Assembly: GCA_964247295.1 (NCBI GenBank)
Contig: CAXTTV010000031.1
Span: 1-32,844, forward strand
DNA: 32,844 bases
Source of the DNA: CAXTTV01 sp964247295
GTDB lineage: Bacteria > Chloroflexota > Ktedonobacteria > Ktedonobacterales > Ktedonobacteraceae
Direction of reading: 5' to 3'
Shown: in pieces, positions 32,381 through 32,844 of the stretch
Layout of the letters: each line of letters starts with the position of its first letter
Position numbering within the stretch: position 1 is the first letter of the stretch
Position numbers and translations under genes: made by a program
Notes under the pieces: model-generated
The model's input: the letters and a program-made list of their open reading frames with translations, nothing else
Told to the model about the DNA's origin: nothing
The model's database searches: none

Positions 32381-32844
32381 CGTGTGCCACCAGCAGTAAA
32401 GACTCGCGCTGCTCCTGAACCTGGCATTCAAAGGCTTCAAGAGAGATACCTTCTTCATTTCGCGCATGATCCCTTGCCTGGATTGAGCGATGCAAGAAGC
32501 TTCCAACCATGTAGCCCGCGATCGTTACACTCAGACCCAGAACAATAGCAAAAGCGCGTTGCCAACCACCCTTCTCCCAACAGAACAGGCCCTTGCAGAG
32601 GTTCCTCAGCATGCTTAGAGGCAAGNNNNNNNNNNTTCAAGGTATAGCTGCGCTCACTTTCAAGGCTATCATTCAGACCAACAAACTGCGCCATTCGAGC
32701 CTTGGATAGGCCCTCAGCGTAACAACGGTGACTAAAGTAGTTCCAGTTCATACGCGCAGTGGAAACACAATGATAGATCCTGGCCCTGGGCTCACAGAGA
32801 AACACCTTTTCGGGCCAGCGCTGGTGGGCGCGGATACAAAGTTC
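32373..32844 (-). CDS. GT2-family glycosyltransferase, C-terminal part (5' end outside window, contains a gap)
   Basis: The gene enters from the right edge. The first part reads ELCIRAHQRWPEKVFLCEPRA, then RCYAEGLSKA and LESERSYT, the pattern of the C-terminal half of GT2 glycosyltransferases (D-LC-R motif, later EGLSKA). After the 10-N gap the protein continues in a different frame as LPLSMLRNLCKGLFCWEKGG and a hydrophobic segment AIVLGLSVTIAGYMVGSF, then ends in a charged tail of about 40 residues. The apparent frame change is caused by the gap length, not a mutation. It probably adds a sugar on the cytoplasmic side before export by the flippase. Confidence 0.78.
32626..32635. other. Assembly gap (10 N) inside the GT2 gene
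   Basis: Ten N bases. The coding frames on its two sides differ by one base, which shows the N count is a placeholder; three missing bases would restore the frame. Confidence 0.9.

Noticed and set aside
1..32844. CRISPR array, tRNA or rRNA genes
   Set aside because: No regularly spaced direct repeats, and no cloverleaf or rRNA-like segment, were recognised on reading both strands; a dedicated search was not possible.

Overview
The window looks like bacterial chromosome, most plausibly from the Ktedonobacteria (Chloroflexota). This is inferred from the mix of families, not from a marker gene: STAND proteins with TIR, NB-ARC and TPR parts, secreted beta-propeller-like proteins, a RIO-type kinase, DUF2630 and DUF427 proteins, and a GT2 / flippase / GT-C polysaccharide cluster. 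Base composition is moderate, with clearly AT-richer islands at about 12.5-14.2 kb and 17.7-20.3 kb. No rRNA, tRNA, CRISPR array, transposase or integrase was seen. Two 10-N runs near the right end are assembly gaps.

Layout. 0-3.5 kb: the end of an AtuA-like (acyclic terpene utilisation) gene with its small partner, a multi-pass GT87-type glycosyltransferase, and a small unknown protein that may be translated from a leaderless mRNA. 3.5-7.8 kb: a cupredoxin lipoprotein, then a complete osmoprotectant-type ABC importer (ATPase, two permeases, binding lipoprotein) preceded by a 21-bp palindrome and closed by a strong bidirectional terminator. 7.8-11.2 kb: a TolB-like secreted protein, a stand-alone B3/B4 domain protein, a phosphodiester glycosidase lipoprotein and a small membrane protein. 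11.3-14.6 kb: a three-gene minus-strand operon of unknown function. Its members share domains in a chain: the first gene has a PD-(D/E)XK-like domain, the second a degenerate copy of that domain fused to another domain, and the third carries that other domain alone. 14.7-16.7 kb: a long inverted-repeat element, a leader with a 19-codon ORF and two intrinsic terminators, a RIO kinase, and a MITE-like repeat. 16.9-21.4 kb: a NIF3-like protein, a TIR-NB-ARC-TPR gene broken by two in-frame stops, a DUF2630 gene, and a second STAND fragment on the other strand. 21.5-28.6 kb: mostly single-gene housekeeping or secreted functions: an MBL hydrolase, a DUF427 protein, two tandem six-repeat secreted proteins, an Asp/Glu racemase, a Ca2+/H+ exchanger and a DUF2332 protein. 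28.8-32.8 kb: a translationally coupled minus-strand cluster for an extracellular glycan (GT2, flippase, GT-C membrane enzyme, small membrane protein).

The parts most worth a second look are the shared-domain operon at 11.3-14.6 kb, the twice-interrupted TIR-STAND gene (whose stop positions can be judged against a homologous fragment and TPR units in this same window), the two families of non-coding inverted-repeat elements, and the leader upstream of the RIO kinase.
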